Shown piece by piece: positions 22,178-30,524 of a stretch of DNA of 46,294 bases (its first letter is position 1; the number at the start of each line of letters is the position of its first letter). Source of the DNA: Mycobacterium colombiense (GTDB lineage: Bacteria > Actinomycetota > Actinomycetes > Mycobacteriales > Mycobacteriaceae); the NCBI RefSeq assembly GCF_001672755.1, contig NZ_LZKI01000145.1:1-46294 (forward strand), read 5' to 3'. The notes beneath the pieces were generated by a model. The model was given only the letters and a program-made list of their open reading frames with translations, did not search any database and was not told where the DNA came from. Position numbers and translations under genes: made by a program.

Positions 22178-23716
22178 GTGACCGACGTCGTGACACAAAC
22201 CGAGACACTGCCGGGCGCCGGCGCCCACAAGCCGGTGCACACGCGCGCCGTCATCATCGGGACCGGATTCTCCGGCCTGGGGATGGCGATCGCGCTGCAG
22301 AAGCAGGGCGTCGGCTTCGTCATCCTGGAAAAGGCCGGCGACATCGGCGGGACCTGGCGGGACAACAGCTACCCCGGGTGCGCCTGCGACATCCCGTCGC
22401 ACCTGTACTCGTTCTCCTTCGAACCCAAGCCCGACTGGAAGAACCCGTTCTCCTATCAGCCCGAGATCTGGGATTACCTCAAAGGGGTCACCGAGAAGTA
22501 CGGGCTGCGCCGCTACATCGAGTTCGACTCGCTGGTGGATCGTGCGCATTGGGACGATGATGAGAACCGCTGGCACGTGTTCACCGCCGACGGGCGCGAG
22601 TACGTCGCGCAATTCCTGATCTCGGGTGCCGGCGCGCTGCACATCCCGTCCATGCCCGACATCGAGGGACGCGACGAATTCGGCGGCGCCGCTTTCCATT
22701 CCGCGGAGTGGGACCACAGCGTCGACCTCACCGGCAAGCGCGTGGCGGTGATCGGGACCGGCGCCAGCGCAATTCAGATCGTGCCGGAGATCGTCGAACA
22801 GGTCGCCGAACTTCAGCTCTACCAACGCACTCCGCCGTGGGTGGTGCCGCGCTCCAACCCCGAGATCCCGCCGGCGGTGCGCCGCGCCATGGAGAACGTG
22901 CCCGGCCTGCGCGCGCTGGTCCGCCTCGCGATCTACTGGGGGCAGGAGGCGCTGGCGATCGGCATGACCAAGCGGCCGAACCTGCTCAAGTTCATCGAGG
23001 CCTACAGCAAGTACAACATTCGCCGGTCGGTCAAAGACCGGGAGCTGCGGCGCAAGCTGACCCCGAACTACCGCATCGGGTGCAAGCGAATCCTGAACTC
23101 CACCACCTATTACAAGGCGGTCGCCGACCCGAAGACCGAACTGATCACCGACCACATCTCGCGGATCACGCCCGACGGCATCGTGACCGCCGACGGCACC
23201 CACCGCCGGCCCGACGTGATCGTGTACGCGACCGGCTTCCACGTCACCGACTCCTACACCTACGTCCAGATCAAGGGGCTGCACGGCGAGGACCTGGTGG
23301 ACCGGTGGAACCGCGAGGGCATCGGCGCGCACCGCGGGATCACCATCGCCGACGTGCCCAACCTGTTCTTCCTGCTGGGTCCCAACACCGGGCTGGGGCA
23401 CAACTCCGTGGTGTTCATGATCGAATCCCAGATCCGTTACGTCGCACACGCGATCGCGACCTGTGACAAGCTGGGCGCGCAGGCGCTGGCCCCGACCCGC
23501 GCCGCCCAGGACAAGTTCAACGACGAGTTGCAGCGCAGGCTGGGCCCGTCGGTGTGGAACAGCGGCGGGTGCAGCAGCTGGTATCTGGACGAGCACGGCA
23601 AGAACACCGTGCTCTGGGGCGGCTACACCTGGGAGTACTGGCGGGCGACCCGTTCGGTCAAGCCGGACGAATACCAGTTCTATGGCGTGAACATGGGCAG
23701 GAGCGCGGCAGTCTAG
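22178..23716 (+). CDS. Baeyer-Villiger-type flavin monooxygenase
   Basis: A 512-aa class B flavoprotein monooxygenase (Rv3049c-like). It has an FAD Rossmann motif GTGFSGLGMA near the N-terminus, ekagdiGGTWrdNsYPGcacDIPSHLY typical of the family, the Baeyer-Villiger fingerprint F168-x-G170-xxx-H174-xxx-W178 followed by D, and a second NADPH Rossmann GTGASAIQ. Such enzymes insert oxygen next to a ketone to give esters or lactones. GTG 22178 is used; an ATG-like start further in would cut the FAD motif. It converges on the next SDR with a 4-bp stop overlap (CTAG). Confidence 0.93.
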   Translation: MTDVVTQTETLPGAGAHKPVHTRAVIIGTGFSGLGMAIALQKQGVGFVILEKAGDIGGTWRDNSYPGCACDIPSHLYSFSFEPKPDWKNPFSYQPEIWDYLKGVTEKYGLRRYIEFDSLVDRAHWDDDENRWHVFTADGREYVAQFLISGAGALHIPSMPDIEGRDEFGGAAFHSAEWDHSVDLTGKRVAVIGTGASAIQIVPEIVEQVAELQLYQRTPPWVVPRSNPEIPPAVRRAMENVPGLRALVRLAIYWGQEALAIGMTKRPNLLKFIEAYSKYNIRRSVKDRELRRKLTPNYRIGCKRILNSTTYYKAVADPKTELITDHISRITPDGIVTADGTHRRPDVIVYATGFHVTDSYTYVQIKGLHGEDLVDRWNREGIGAHRGITIADVPNLFFLLGPNTGLGHNSVVFMIESQIRYVAHAIATCDKLGAQALAPTRAAQDKFNDELQRRLGPSVWNSGGCSSWYLDEHGKNTVLWGGYTWEYWRATRSVKPDEYQFYGVNMGRSAAV

Positions 23717-24624
23717 GCGCTGAGCAGAGTTGTTGCGGCGCTGCGCTGTTCGCTTGACTTCGACTTCTTCGCGAGGTCCTGCCGCACGATCCGGTCCAGG
23801 ACCCGGTCGGAGACCAGCCGGCTGATCCGCACCAGGATCGCGGCGTCGCGTCCGATGGTGTAGCGCGTGCGGGGACGCGAGGCGGTCGCCGCCTTGGCGA
23901 TGACTCTGGCGGCATGCTCGGATGACACCCCGGTCTCGGTGAACGAGTGAGCCTGTGCCGTCACGGCCACCGTCAGGTCGCCGTAGCGGGCGAGTTGGGC
24001 AGCGGTCATGTCGGCCTTCAGGCCCTCCGCGGTGGCGATTCCCCGTTCGACCATCTCGGTTTTGACCGCGCCGGGTTCGACGACGACCACCTTGATGCCG
24101 AGCTGTGCGACCTCGCGTCGCAGGGCATCACTGACCGCCTCGAGTGCGAACTTCGAACCGGCGTAGGCGCCGTACGTCGGCAAAACCACTTTGCCGCCGA
24201 CGGAACTGATGTTCACCACGGTGCCCGAGCTGTAGAGCAGCGCCGGTAAAAGAGCCTGCGTCATGGCGACGTGACCGAACAAATTGACCTCGAACTGCTT
24301 GCGCCACTGCGCTATTGGCAAGGCTTCCACCGGCGCGTTGATCGCGATGCCGGCGTTGTTGATCAGCGCGCGCAGCGGCCGCCGCAGTGGGTCTCGCGTG
24401 ACGCGGTCCGCGATCGCGGCCACATCCGATTCCATGGTGATGTCGAGGATGACCGGTTCGATGCCCTCGGCCCGTAAGGCGTCGGCGTCGGTGTCGCGGC
24501 GCACACCGGCGAGCACGTGAAAACCTCTGCGGGCCAGTTCTTTAGCCGTCGCTGCCCCCATCCCGGTGGAAGCTCCGGTCACGATGATCAGCTCTTGACG
24601 GTCGGCGGGATTCGACGAATTCAT
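23713..24624 (-). CDS. Short-chain dehydrogenase
   Basis: 303 aa from ATG 24624, which has GGAG 7 nt upstream; an ATG four codons earlier overlaps that site. Motifs: TGASTGMG, NNAG (LINNAGIAINAPVEAL), NISSVGG and YAGSK. The C-terminal extension (TRYTIGRDAAILVRISRLVSDRVLDRIVRQDL) is of the kind seen in retinol- or lipid-acting SDRs. It is divergent from a TetR gene, with two perfect operators between them, so it is almost surely that TetR's target. I recall no counterpart between Rv3049c and nrdF2. Confidence 0.9.
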   Translation of the reverse strand: MNSSNPADRQELIIVTGASTGMGAATAKELARRGFHVLAGVRRDTDADALRAEGIEPVILDITMESDVAAIADRVTRDPLRRPLRALINNAGIAINAPVEALPIAQWRKQFEVNLFGHVAMTQALLPALLYSSGTVVNISSVGGKVVLPTYGAYAGSKFALEAVSDALRREVAQLGIKVVVVEPGAVKTEMVERGIATAEGLKADMTAAQLARYGDLTVAVTAQAHSFTETGVSSEHAARVIAKAATASRPRTRYTIGRDAAILVRISRLVSDRVLDRIVRQDLAKKSKSSEQRSAATTLLSA

Positions 24625-24652
24625 AACGGTCTCCATCCGGTGGGAGCGGTTG

Positions 24653-24701
24653 AGTTGACGCTGTCAACTGAAGCTAGGCGTTTGAGTTGACATTGTCAAC
24701 T
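24653..24701. promoter_or_regulatory. Paired TetR operators AGTTGAC-N3-GTCAACT
   Basis: Two perfect inverted repeats occur: AGTTGAC-GCT-GTCAACT (24653-24669) and AGTTGAC-ATT-GTCAACT (24685-24701). Only the spacer differs, and the centres are 32 bp apart, so two dimers would bind the same face. They cover the divergent promoter region of the SDR and TetR genes. Confidence 0.82.
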
Positions 24702-24725
24702 GGTGTGCTGGCTTATGCTCGGCGG

Positions 24726-25298
24726 GTGACGACACGAGCGGAGAGCGCTGCGGCGACACGTCGCTCGCTGCTCGAAGCCGCGGGAGTTTTGCTCGACCTC
24801 GGCGGAGTCGAGGCCGTCACGTTGCGCGAGGTGGGCGCCCGGGCCGGTGTTTCGCGCTCAGCGGCGTATCGCCACTTCGCCGATAAGGAATCGCTGCTCG
24901 CGGTCCTCGCGACGAATGCATTGGGCGAACTGGGCGACTTACTTGAGGCTTTGGTCGACAGCGACGATTCGCCCGAGAATTCGTTGCGTTCCGGTCTGCT
25001 TTCGCTGATCGAGCTGGGGCGCACCCGGCCTCACCTGTACCGGCTGATGTTCACCCCGCCGGCGGGGGACCCGACCGACGCGATGCGCGTGGCCGAACGT
25101 GCGCAGGATTTGTTTCTCGACATCGTGAGTGGCATTACCGGCCCCGGGCAGGCACGACGTTACGGGGCACTGCTGTTGACCAGCGCCCACGGGATCACGG
25201 GCCTGGATTTGAGTGGCCACATGGATTTGGACAAGTGGCACACCAATGCCGAGGAACTCGTCGACACCCTCATCTCGGTGCTGCCAAAAGCTGGATGA
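24726..25298 (+). CDS. TetR-family regulator controlling the divergent SDR
   Basis: 190 aa from GTG 24726. TATGCT (24714-24719) ends 6 nt before this GTG and no ribosome site is seen, so a leaderless start fits better than TTG 24687 or GTG 24705. The HTH is RRSLLEAAGVLLDLGGVEAVTLREVGARAGVSRSAAYRHFADKESLLAVL. The C-terminal domain is of the WHG/TetR_C type (HLYRLMFTPPAGDPTDAMRVAERAQ). Two operators lie just upstream, giving likely autorepression and control of the SDR. Its 3' end overlaps the next TetR gene by 29 nt on the opposite strand. Confidence 0.87.
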   Translation: MTTRAESAAATRRSLLEAAGVLLDLGGVEAVTLREVGARAGVSRSAAYRHFADKESLLAVLATNALGELGDLLEALVDSDDSPENSLRSGLLSLIELGRTRPHLYRLMFTPPAGDPTDAMRVAERAQDLFLDIVSGITGPGQARRYGALLLTSAHGITGLDLSGHMDLDKWHTNAEELVDTLISVLPKAG

Positions 25299-25815
25299 AA
25301 GCCTGTGCGGCCGCGTCCACCCCGGCCTCGTCATTGGTCGCGACGAGATCCAGCAGCAGCCCGCGCGCGACGGCCAGGCCCAGCCGCGCCAAGGCGGGGT
25401 CGACCGGACCCTCGGCGACCGCCTCGACCTCGGCCAGCCAGCCGTCGACAGCACCGGGAATCATTCGGGCAAAAGGCTTTTCGCCCTGGGCGGCGCGCGC
25501 GTAGCACTCGAAAAACAGGCGCTCGGATTCGCGCAACTCGGGTCGGCGGAGGTCGGCCCACATCGCCGCGAAGCTCTCGGCCGGGTTGGCCGGCAATTCG
25601 GGCAGCCGCCGCATCTGGCGGCGCTCGACCTCCTCGACGATCGCCACGAGCAGATCTTCTCGAGAACCGAAGTGGTGCAACAGCATCCGGTGGCTGGTGC
25701 CGACGGCGGCGGCCACCTCGCGCAGCGACCGGTCGCCGATGCCGCCGGTGGCGAACTCGGTAACGAGCGAATCGAGGAGCCGCCGGCGCCGCTCGGTGTC
25801 AGGAGTGCGCGCCAT
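25270..25815 (-). CDS. TetR-family regulator in operon with SRPBCC gene
   Basis: 181 aa. HTH: RRRLLDSLVTEFATGGIGDRSLREVAAAVGTSHRMLLHHFGSREDLLVAIV. The ligand domain includes ERLFFECYARAAQGE and ARGLLLDLVATNDEAGVDAA. Its start overlaps the end of the SRPBCC gene by 17 nt, so the two are translated from one mRNA. The palindrome over the SRPBCC start codon is the obvious operator, making this an autoregulated two-gene unit. Confidence 0.88.
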   Translation of the reverse strand: MARTPDTERRRRLLDSLVTEFATGGIGDRSLREVAAAVGTSHRMLLHHFGSREDLLVAIVEEVERRQMRRLPELPANPAESFAAMWADLRRPELRESERLFFECYARAAQGEKPFARMIPGAVDGWLAEVEAVAEGPVDPALARLGLAVARGLLLDLVATNDEAGVDAAAQAFIQLLAAPR

Positions 25816-26245
25816 CGGCGCGGGTGAGCTGCTCTGATCGAGCCTTGAGGCCCCGGGCCTCGAGTTGCAGGAAGCGCTTGGTCTTCTTGGCCATCAGCCG
25901 CCCGACCAGTGCGCCCAGTGCGCCGCGCTGGTCGAGTTGCTGGCGCACCAGCGTGCGGCCGCCGGGCTGGGCGATGACCTCGTGCCGGGCGGTCACCCGC
26001 ACCCCTGGCGAATTCTGCACCCAGGTCCATGACCTACCGGGGGCGATCTCGGTGACCTTCCAGACCAGCTTCGACATGCCGGGTTGCTTGATCGCGAACC
26101 GCCTGCCGACGGCAAGGCTCGAACCCTCAAGGCCGGCAAGGGAAGTCACCGACGCGGTCCATTCGGGCCAGTGCTCGACGTCGGTGAAGACCTCCCACAC
26201 GAGTTGGGGTGGTGCGTCGATCTGGACGCCGTCTTCGGTAAACAT
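25799..26245 (-). CDS. SRPBCC (START/Bet v1-like) family protein
   Basis: 148 aa with the typical opening VQIDAPPQLVWEVFTDVEHWPEWTASV and later FAIKQPGMSKLVWKVTEIAPGRSWTWV. The family folds into a hydrophobic-ligand pocket; many mycobacterial members are polyketide cyclase/dehydrase-like, and no catalytic residue can be named here. ATG 26245 overlaps a TetR operator, and TACCAT lies 7 nt upstream, so the mRNA is probably leaderless and its transcription blocked by the TetR encoded downstream. The ligand is unknown. Confidence 0.88.
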   Translation of the reverse strand: MFTEDGVQIDAPPQLVWEVFTDVEHWPEWTASVTSLAGLEGSSLAVGRRFAIKQPGMSKLVWKVTEIAPGRSWTWVQNSPGVRVTARHEVIAQPGGRTLVRQQLDQRGALGALVGRLMAKKTKRFLQLEARGLKARSEQLTRADGAHS

Positions 26246-26260
26246 GTACCAAATGGTACA
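26245..26260. promoter_or_regulatory. TetR operator over a leaderless start codon
   Basis: TGTACCA-AA-TGGTACA is a perfect 7-bp inverted repeat with a 2-nt spacer. On the minus strand it includes the -10 TACCAT and its last base is the A of the SRPBCC ATG. Confidence 0.78.
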
Positions 26261-26328
26261 TTCTCGGCGCGTAATACTGGAGGCTGGATTGAAATCCGGT
26301 GGCGGCCGGACACGCCAGCGACACGTAA

Positions 26329-26376
26329 ACACAACTTCTTGTGTTCCGCTGCGTTGTCGCACCCCAGGGGTAGTGT
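26329..26376 (+). promoter_or_regulatory. Tandem NrdR boxes and promoter of nrdF2
   Basis: Box 1 is ACACAACTTCTTGTGT (26329-26344, 13 of 16 to the NrdR consensus). Box 2 is ACCCCAGGGGTAGTGT (26361-26376, 10 of 16). Starts are 32 bp apart, the same as at nrdH, and box 2 again contains TAGTGT (26371-26376) as the likely -10. The segment from AAC(T)TCTTGT to TAGTGT aligns without gaps with the nrdH promoter. Confidence 0.78.
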
Positions 26377-26413
26377 CTGGAGCCTGGGATTCATCCGGCA
26401 AAACGGTGTGTGA

Positions 26414-27400
<987 letters not shown>

Positions 27401-27522
27401 CCCCGGGTCAGAGCTCAGGAACGGTCCGGCTTATCGGACGGGGTTCGCGCCCGCCCACAGTTAGTTGCGCCGCTGAAGATGAGCGGGGTCACCGGGCTGC
27501 TCTATAACCCGCTCGAGGGTTG

Positions 27523-27540
27523 TTACAAATCGCGTTGTAA
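27523..27540. promoter_or_regulatory. Palindrome TTACAA-N6-TTGTAA
   Basis: A perfect 6-bp inverted repeat with a 6-nt spacer in AT-rich sequence, about 90 nt before the small ORFs at 27628. It is a possible operator; no regulator is adjacent. Confidence 0.3.
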
Positions 27541-27627
27541 TTAGATGTGGAAGCGATTACGCTGCCATCGACGATTCGGGACGCGTCACCAAACATCGGG
27601 GTCGCCAAACGGGGAGGTTTGGGAAAT

Positions 27628-27681
27628 ATGTTGTTCCGTGCGGCTCGCAGCACCGCAAACGTGGTCACTACCGTCTCATGA
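27628..27681 (+). CDS. 17-aa upstream ORF coupled to a small protein gene
   Basis: ATG 27628 has a good ribosome site (GGGGAGG, about 10 nt upstream) and encodes MLFRAARSTANVVTTVS. Its TGA (27679-27681) overlaps the ATG of the 52-codon ORF (27678) as ATGA. A short translated leader that couples to the next ORF is the natural reading. Too short for independent proof. Confidence 0.35.
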   Translation: MLFRAARSTANVVTTVS

Positions 27682-27836
27682 CCGTGGCGTTGCTGACCAA
27701 GCATCTATACGAGTTTGCGGTGGAATTGCGCCGGTTGGCCTACACCATGCCTGGTGGTTATGAAGATCCCCTCATCCATCTCAGTGAGCGGATGGTCCAC
27801 TGCGCCAGGGAGCAGAGCTCGGAAGGTGTTAGCTAG
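27678..27836 (+). CDS. Small hypothetical protein (52 aa)
   Basis: The protein starts MTVALLTKHLYEFAVELRRL and ends HCAREQSSEGVS. It reads as one amphipathic helical stretch (KHLYEFAVELRRLAY), a PGGYEDP turn and a second helix (LIHLSERMVHCAREQ), a believable small globular or partner-binding protein. It has no ribosome site of its own but overlaps the stop of the 17-aa ORF, which has one. I recognise no family. In M. tuberculosis a hypothetical gene (Rv3047c) lies at this place, but I cannot tell whether they are related. Confidence 0.45.
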   Translation: MTVALLTKHLYEFAVELRRLAYTMPGGYEDPLIHLSERMVHCAREQSSEGVS

Positions 27837-28180
27837 CTCAGCCGATCGACGTTGCCTATTTCGATTGGTAGCAGCGATTGGCAAACGCGCAATGTGTTTC
27901 CCGCAGGCTGCTTCCTCGGGATTGTGATGCCAACCAATTATTGACTCAACCGCCAATAAATCCGGGGCAGAAGATTCCCGGATCCGCCGGCAAGATACCG
28001 GGTTTATCGACGCCATACGTTCGGGTATTTGACGTTGCAATGTTAAGCAGCTAGCAGGCCCGCCGTGATGGCGACCGGCCAAGCGCACCCGCTTTACCGC
28101 GGGTCTCCGCCATTCCCTTGCAGCCCAACGGGAATCGTCATTCCGGTGGGGGCACACGGCGAATATAAGAGCGTGATCTC
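27837..28180. other. Intergenic, lower-GC stretch with SigF promoter
   Basis: I see no gene that I can support in this segment. It is AT-richer than its neighbours (for example around 27930-27965). Its one recognisable element is the SigF-type promoter at 28001-28028, giving a leader of about 145 nt for the DUF732 gene. Confidence 0.5.
28001..28028 (+). promoter_or_regulatory. SigF-type promoter of the DUF732 gene
   Basis: GGTTT (28001-28005), 17 nt, GGGTAT (28023-28028): both boxes match the mycobacterial SigF consensus. The next gene on this strand starts at 28181. Confidence 0.62.
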
Positions 28181-28489
28181 ATGAAGAAAACACTGGTGGC
28201 GCCGCTCCTTGTGCCGGCGTTCTTCGCCGCACTCGTCCTGAGCAGCGGCCCTGCGCGTGCGGACAGCGATGGTTACATTGCCGAGCTGCAATCCGACGGC
28301 GTGCCCATCCTCGGTTTGGCCGGTCCCGGCAGGTATATCCAAGCCGGCTACACCATCTGCATGGAGTTGCACAGTGGAGCGTCACCGGCCACCGCTGCGG
28401 ATTCGTCTGGTTTCGGGCAGATCTATGCATGGAAACAGCAGCTTGTTACAGCGGCCCAACACAACCTGTGCCCGGACACTCTGCGGTGA
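28181..28489 (+). CDS. DUF732 secreted protein
   Basis: 102 aa. An N-terminal Sec signal (MKKTLVAPLLVPAFFAALVLSSGPARA, cleavage after ARA) is followed by a DUF732 domain: YIAELQSDGVPILGLAGPGRYIQAGYTICMELHSGAS...LVTAAQHNLCPDTLR. The two cysteines of the mature part (C60 and C97 or close) probably form the disulphide typical of the family. These are small exported proteins found in many copies in mycobacteria; their function is not known. A SigF-type promoter lies upstream. Confidence 0.88.
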   Translation: MKKTLVAPLLVPAFFAALVLSSGPARADSDGYIAELQSDGVPILGLAGPGRYIQAGYTICMELHSGASPATAADSSGFGQIYAWKQQLVTAAQHNLCPDTLR

Positions 28490-28511
28490 GCGGGGCCTGA
28501 AGTCTCAGAGC

Positions 28512-28567
28512 GGCTCGTCGTACGTGATCGGCACGGCCCGTCGTCACCGAGGACGGGGATTGGCACT
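28512..28567 (+). pseudogene. Degenerate copy of the nrdF2 3' end (direct repeat B)
   Basis: Reading from 28512 one frame gives GSSYVIG, as in NrdF2, then an extra C (GGCCCG for GGCC-G) shifts the frame; the remainder still matches TCGTCACCGAGGACG and GGGGATTGGCACTTT against nrdF2 GAGGACTGGGACTTC. It starts about 20 nt after the DUF732 gene stop. It is a remnant, not a gene. Confidence 0.75.
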
Positions 28568-28658
28568 TTCACCGGCTGTCACCTGCGCCGACGCGCGCCG
28601 TTTCCAGCGCGGCAATCTCGGGTATCTCAGGCGAATTCCCTATCTGGATGGAGAACGC

Positions 28659-28796
28659 GTGACCACCGCCGAACAACCAGCGCCGGAAGGCGACGATCAG
28701 CCCCCGCAAGCCACCGAGGACGAAGGCGGCTCCGACGCCGACTCCGCAGAGCCCAGCCGATCGCCGGGAAGTGATGCCCCGCCCGCGGGCGAATGA
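28659..28796 (+). CDS. Small acidic, proline-rich protein (45 aa)
   Basis: GTG 28659 with GGAG 6 nt upstream opens VTTAEQPAPEGDDQPPQA and continues TEDEGGSDADSAEPSRSP to PPAGE. It is rich in Asp, Glu, Pro and Ser, without hydrophobic core residues, so it would be disordered. There are no recognisable homologues. The good ribosome site is the main support; it could be a non-functional ORF. Confidence 0.35.
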   Translation: MTTAEQPAPEGDDQPPQATEDEGGSDADSAEPSRSPGSDAPPAGE

Positions 28797-28914
28797 GCCG
28801 CCCGCAGCCGCCAATAGGGCAGGCCGGTGTTCCAGTAATGAACGGCGTATGAATTGTGCGCATGGCGGGACCGCCCGCTGGCGCGGGTGATACGGCTGCC
28901 CTGACACTGTTGGG

Positions 28915-29340
28915 GTGACGAATACCGCCGCCTCTGCCACCACCAACTTCTGCCGTTCAGTGCTGCGCTGGCTGCGCGCCGGCTACCCCGAGGGCGTGCC
29001 CGGGCCCGACCGCGTGCCGCTGCTGGCGCTGCTGCGCAGCACCCCGCTGACCGAAGAGCAGATCGCCGAGGTGGTGCACAACATCACCGCGGAGGGATCG
29101 CCGGCGATCGCCGACGGTGTGATCGACCGCGACGAGATCGCCCATTTCATCTCCGACATGACGCATTACGACGCCGGGCCGGAGAACATCATCCGGGTGG
29201 CCGCCACGCTGGCCGCCGTCGGATGGCCGCTGGCCGGCATCGACGTCAGCGAGGTCATCCCCGGCGACGAGTGGGGAGAGGCCGCCGAGATCGCCGCGCG
29301 CAGCGGGGCCTCCGAAAGCGCCCCGGGCGCGACGCTGTAG
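28915..29340 (+). CDS. DUF3349 protein (Rv3046c-like)
   Basis: 141 aa from GTG 28915. The body CRSVLRWLRAGYPEGVPGPDRVPLLALLRSTPLTEEQIAEVV...FISDMTHYDAGPENIIRVAATLAAVGWPL is a small helical DUF3349 domain, present in two or more mycobacterial proteins (Rv0543c, Rv3046c in my memory) with structures but no assigned function. A less conserved tail follows (about 105-141). It is convergent with adhC, with 23 nt between the stops. Confidence 0.85.
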   Translation: MTNTAASATTNFCRSVLRWLRAGYPEGVPGPDRVPLLALLRSTPLTEEQIAEVVHNITAEGSPAIADGVIDRDEIAHFISDMTHYDAGPENIIRVAATLAAVGWPLAGIDVSEVIPGDEWGEAAEIAARSGASESAPGATL

Positions 29341-29363
29341 GGCCCACCAGCGCCCCTGGCGCC

Positions 29364-30404
29364 CTACAGCTTCGAGATGTCGATGACGAAGCGGTAGCGC
29401 ACGTCGCTGGCCAGGACGCGCTCGTAGGCTTCGTTGATGTAGTCGGGCTCGATGAGCTCGATTTCCGGTGTCACGTTGTGCTCGGCGCAGAAGTCCAGCA
29501 TCTCCTGGGTCTCGGCGATGCCGCCGATGTTCGACCCGGACAGGCTACGGCGCGCCAGCGCCAGCGAGAACGCCCCCACCTCCATGGGATGCTCGGGAAT
29601 GCCCAGCTCGACGAGTGTGCCGTCGACGTCGAGCAGGCTCAGATAGTCGTTGAGGTTCAGGTTCGCCGAGACGGTATTGAGGATGAGGTCGAAGCTGTTG
29701 CGCAGCTTCTTGAAGGTCTCGCGCTCGGCGGTGGCGTAATAGTGCTTGGCGCCCAGCCGCAGCCCGTCTTCCATCTTCTTCAGTGACTGCGACAGCACCG
29801 TCACCTCGGCGCCCATCGCGGCGCCGAGCTTGACGCCCATGTGGCCCAAACCGCCCAGGCCGATGATCGCCAGGCGGGTGTCCTTGCCGGCCTTCCAGTG
29901 CCGCAGCGGCGAGAACAGCGTGATACCCGCGCACAGCAGTGGGGCCGCTTTGTCCAGCGGCAGCGAGTCGGGGATGCGCAGAACGAAGTTCTCGTCGACG
30001 ACGATCGCCTGGCTGTAGCCGCCCTGCGTCGTGGTGCCGTCCCGGTCGGTGGCGTTGTAGGTGAAGGTCGTGCCCCGGCTGCAGTACTGCTCGAGGCCGG
30101 CCTTACAGCTGTTGCACTGTCCGCAGGAGTTCACCATGCACCCGACGCCGACGTGGTCGCCGACCTTGTGCCTGGTGACCTCGGAGCCGACGGCGGTCAC
30201 GACACCGGCGATCTCGTGGCCCACGACCAGCGGGTAATCCGGCGTGCCCCATTCGCCTTTGGCGGTATGGATGTCGGAGTGGCAGATTCCGGCGAACTTG
30301 ATGTCGATCGCCACGTCGTGCGGACCCGGGTCGCGCCGCTCGATGGTGGTCTTGGTCAGCGGTGCCGTCGGCGAGGTGGCCGCGTACGCCGAAACTGTGC
30401 TCAT
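29364..30404 (-). CDS. adhC: NADP-dependent alcohol dehydrogenase AdhC
   Basis: 346 aa from ATG 30404 (AGAGG upstream), the length I recall for Rv3045. A zinc-dependent medium-chain dehydrogenase of the cinnamyl-alcohol/YahK type. Catalytic zinc ligands are in [14 protein letters not shown] and GHEIAG; the structural zinc site is [15 protein letters not shown]; the NADP Rossmann motif is GLGGLGHMG. It would interconvert aldehydes and alcohols in the cytoplasm. fecB lies 120 nt upstream on the same strand. Confidence 0.95.
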   Translation of the reverse strand: MSTVSAYAATSPTAPLTKTTIERRDPGPHDVAIDIKFAGICHSDIHTAKGEWGTPDYPLVVGHEIAGVVTAVGSEVTRHKVGDHVGVGCMVNSCGQCNSCKAGLEQYCSRGTTFTYNATDRDGTTTQGGYSQAIVVDENFVLRIPDSLPLDKAAPLLCAGITLFSPLRHWKAGKDTRLAIIGLGGLGHMGVKLGAAMGAEVTVLSQSLKKMEDGLRLGAKHYYATAERETFKKLRNSFDLILNTVSANLNLNDYLSLLDVDGTLVELGIPEHPMEVGAFSLALARRSLSGSNIGGIAETQEMLDFCAEHNVTPEIELIEPDYINEAYERVLASDVRYRFVIDISKL

Positions 30405-30524
30405 GGGGATCCCTCTTCGATTCGATGCGTCGTCAAGAAGTTTAGCTAAGGTAAGAGTTCCTTCGCCATCGGACGGGGCGAACATCACGTTATGACGAGG
30501 GACGCGTTTTTTGCCGGACCGCCG

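Noticed and set aside
30438..30458. IdeR-like iron box before adhC (TTTAGCTAAGGTAAGAG)
   Set aside because: Only about half of the 19-bp IdeR consensus matches and the second half-site is missing. The nearby fecB name makes it tempting, but support is too weak.
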